Source: Phaseolus vulgaris (taxonomy: Eukaryota > Streptophyta > Magnoliopsida > Fabales > Fabaceae). Taken from it: 64,000 nt of DNA. Shown in pieces: positions 62,233-64,000 of the stretch. Position numbers and translations under genes: made by a program. The stretch is from contig NC_023751.2 of NCBI RefSeq assembly GCF_000499845.2, positions 35,701,309 to 35,765,308 of the forward strand. Direction: 5' to 3'. The notes under the pieces are model-generated. The model did no database searches and was not told the DNA's origin. It saw nothing but the letters and a program-made list of their open reading frames with translations. Position 1 is the first letter of the stretch. Each line of letters starts with the position of its first letter.

Positions 62233-63186
62233 TTGTATTTTTATTGTGTTATTATTATTTTTTATGTTGAACTTATTTTGATTGTCAGTTAAATTTATTG
62301 TGTTATTGGACATTATTATGTTTGTAATTTTTTTAAATTTTCATGACACATCATTTAGGATTCTAATTTAATGACTTCATTTATTTATTTTAGTCACCGA
62401 CTATTTCATGTTAATGTAATGTTTATTAATGATAAGCGAAAGTTTTTATTTTATTTTCTTTTTTTTATTGGATACAAATTGAGAGAAAAAAAATATACAT
62501 CAAAAATAAAATATAATTTTTTTCATGTTGGTAGTTAATATTTCATAATATTTATGAAAATATGTGAATTTTATCATGCTACTATGATTAAATTTTACAT
62601 TATTTTTAAAATATATAATTATTCAAAATATTAACAGTATTATTTATTTTAGTACTATTATAATTATTAATATAATTATATACATACAATATACAAATTT
62701 AAATATTACATAAATTTATTTAATAATTTCAAATATTTTTAATTATAATATTAATAACAACATATAATTATAAATAATAAAATAAAATGATAATATCAAC
62801 AAAATATATATAATTATATAAAATAACAAATGTATATCACAATAAAAATTACTTTCATAAATTTTAATATATTTAATAAATTTATTTGAATTTAACACAA
62901 AATTATCATTTATTAAAAAAATAAGAATAATTATAAATATTATATATAGCAAAAAACAATTAACTCAAACTTAAAAAAAAAATATCATAATTCATTATTA
63001 AAATATTTTTTAATGACAAGGATAAATTTGTAAATTTATATTTTACACCTTTAAAATAATTTCTAAATTATCTCCTAACTATCACATCACTCACAAACTT
63101 CAATAAACCATCCTTACAAATCCACTCTATCATCCCTTAATCCAAACAACCTCACACATTCTCACCTCAATCAAAACAAACCCTTA
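62233..63186. other. extremely AT-rich tail of the candidate transposon
   Basis: From 62440 to 63010 the sequence is almost only A and T with no gene. The last ~130 bases regain C residues and hold the inferred right terminus. Confidence 0.45.
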
Positions 63187-63365
63187 AGGAGGAGGACATA
63201 GGGAAATTATGCAGTGCAAAAAGAAATTATGGGAGTGAAAAAACAATCCACTTTAAGTTTTGACACAAAATATAATTTGGCATCCAAAGTTCGTTAATTA
63301 ATTACAATTATTACCAACTTTTGCTTGGTGTGGGGAAACATTCTCTAATTTCTTATAAACAATTT
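63187..63365. other. spacer
   Basis: No feature recognised. Confidence 0.3.
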
Positions 63366-63552
63366 AAATAATTAATAATTAAAACATTAATAACTAATTA
63401 GATATTAATTTAAAAATTATTTATTAATAATAAAAATTAATTTAAATACTAATAATATTTTAATTTTTAAAATAATATTTAAGTTAACTAATATAATAAT
63501 TAATTATTTTTTGTTTTTAAAATTAAATTTTATTTAATGGTTTTCTTGTAAG
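63366..63552. mobile_element. CACTA-ended foldback MITE, right half only
   Basis: AATAACTAATTAGATATTAA, TTATTAATAATAAAAATTAA and TTTTCTTGTAAG match the right arm and end of the family; the left arm is missing. Confidence 0.55.
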
Positions 63553-64000
63553 ATTGTTATGATGAATAATATTCCAACTTCCTAATTAACATAGCCACAA
63601 GTCTCATTCAACAAATGGAATTGTGTGACTCAATGTACCACTTTCATTGAACAACTGCAATCACTTGTATTTCTCAGCTATTTACTTCATTTCCTTTGGG
63701 ATGAAATCTTGATCTAAGAAGTTTAGTAGGACTTTTATTTTTATTTTCTATAAAACCTGTGATGTCAAAAACTGCTATAGCACTGATATATTTTCCAATT
63801 TTAAAATTTGTAAACTCATTTTCAAAACAAGTCTTATCTAATACTGTAGTTTTATTAAGTTAATTTTTAAAAGATCTTATTTTACTTGTAATGTGAATGA
63901 ATTTAACTTAGATGTATTCATAAGAAATGTAAAAACATCTTATATAATATTGCAGTTGTATTGAATCAATGGTAAAAACATCTTATTTTACTTGTAATGT
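63553..64000. other. window end, no gene seen
   Basis: AT-rich sequence with a repeated ACATCTTAT / TTTTACTTGTAATG motif near 63880 and 63970. Nothing coding. Confidence 0.35.

Larger units (their letters stand above)
59303..63186 (+). mobile_element. candidate composite DNA transposon, non-autonomous, about 3.9 kb
   Basis: The left end reads TTACGCAGTGTTTGTTCC. The right end, reverse-complemented, reads CCTTAAGGGTTTGTTTTG. Inside the ends, GGTTTATTTGAAG (59374) is mirrored by CTTCAATAAACC (63098). Between lie an AATCGATT site array, a spliced leader, two same-strand ORFs of transposon-associated families and a very AT-rich tail. No transposase is present. A TTA target duplication would suit the PIF/Harbinger class, with which Myb/SANT-type proteins are associated, but the ends are too diverged to be sure. 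Boundaries are inferred. Confidence 0.45.

Noticed and set aside
62743..62952. Minus-strand frame rich in I, L, Y, N
   Set aside because: A by-product of nearly pure AT sequence.
1..64000. tRNA, rRNA and known microRNA precursors
   Set aside because: No cloverleaf, rRNA or familiar mature microRNA sequence noticed by eye; tRNAscan-SE and a miRBase search would be needed to exclude them.

Overview
This window is nuclear plant DNA. It has AT-rich intergenic sequence, intron-split genes with GT-AG borders, a class III peroxidase, a plastid-type NFU protein and several plant transposon classes. The gene sequences and some repeats (the TAGGTTTAAA foldback MITE, the 'CCGGTTTTAT' TRIM) resemble papilionoid legumes, probably the Phaseolus/Vigna/Glycine group. 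That placement is recognition, not a search result.

Six host loci can be supported. (1) 124-5609, +: glucose-6-phosphate 1-epimerase, 8 coding exons, 323 aa. (2) 10414-12653, +: secreted class III peroxidase, 4 exons, 328 aa, with a small retroelement in intron 3. (3) 17277-19120, -: a plant-specific protein with an ELHRVY motif (DUF863-like N-terminus), 2 coding exons, 301 aa. (4) 40603-42067, +: plastid NFU-type Fe-S scaffold, 4 exons, 236 aa. (5) 51086-51670, -: atypical HLH protein with no basic region, IBH1-like, 194 aa. (6) 35091-35271, +: a doubtful terminal exon. The genes have unrelated functions and do not form a pathway or cluster.

The rest is mostly transposon-derived. The dominant repeat is a CACTA-ended foldback MITE (CACTACAAGAAAA...TTTTCTTGTAGTG), about 340-430 bp when complete, with arms complementary almost to the centre. 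I count about 17 complete or decayed copies from 9 kb to 63.5 kb; five have exact 3-bp target duplications. A TRIM-type miniature LTR element with an initiator-Met tRNA primer site occurs in the peroxidase intron, at 21.3 kb, at 33.2 kb and as a tandem duplication at 55 kb. LINE 3' fragments lie at 15.0, 24.3 and 33.4 kb. A Ty1/copia element (44157-47266) has matched 253-bp LTRs and a TTACA target duplication but has lost reverse transcriptase and RNase H.

The region 59.3-63.2 kb looks like one larger DNA-transposon-like unit. It has loosely related inverted ends, an array of AATCGATT sites, a spliced leader, a truncated Myb/SANT-associated ORF and a 'putative plant transposon protein' ORF. 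Each ORF is broken by one in-frame stop near its C-terminus. Other unexplained repeats are tandem quasi-palindromes at 48.0-48.7 kb and three clusters of degenerate palindromic cassettes (consensus near GGATTGTACAATCC) at 39.5, 57.8 and 58.9 kb. No tRNA, rRNA or CRISPR was seen.
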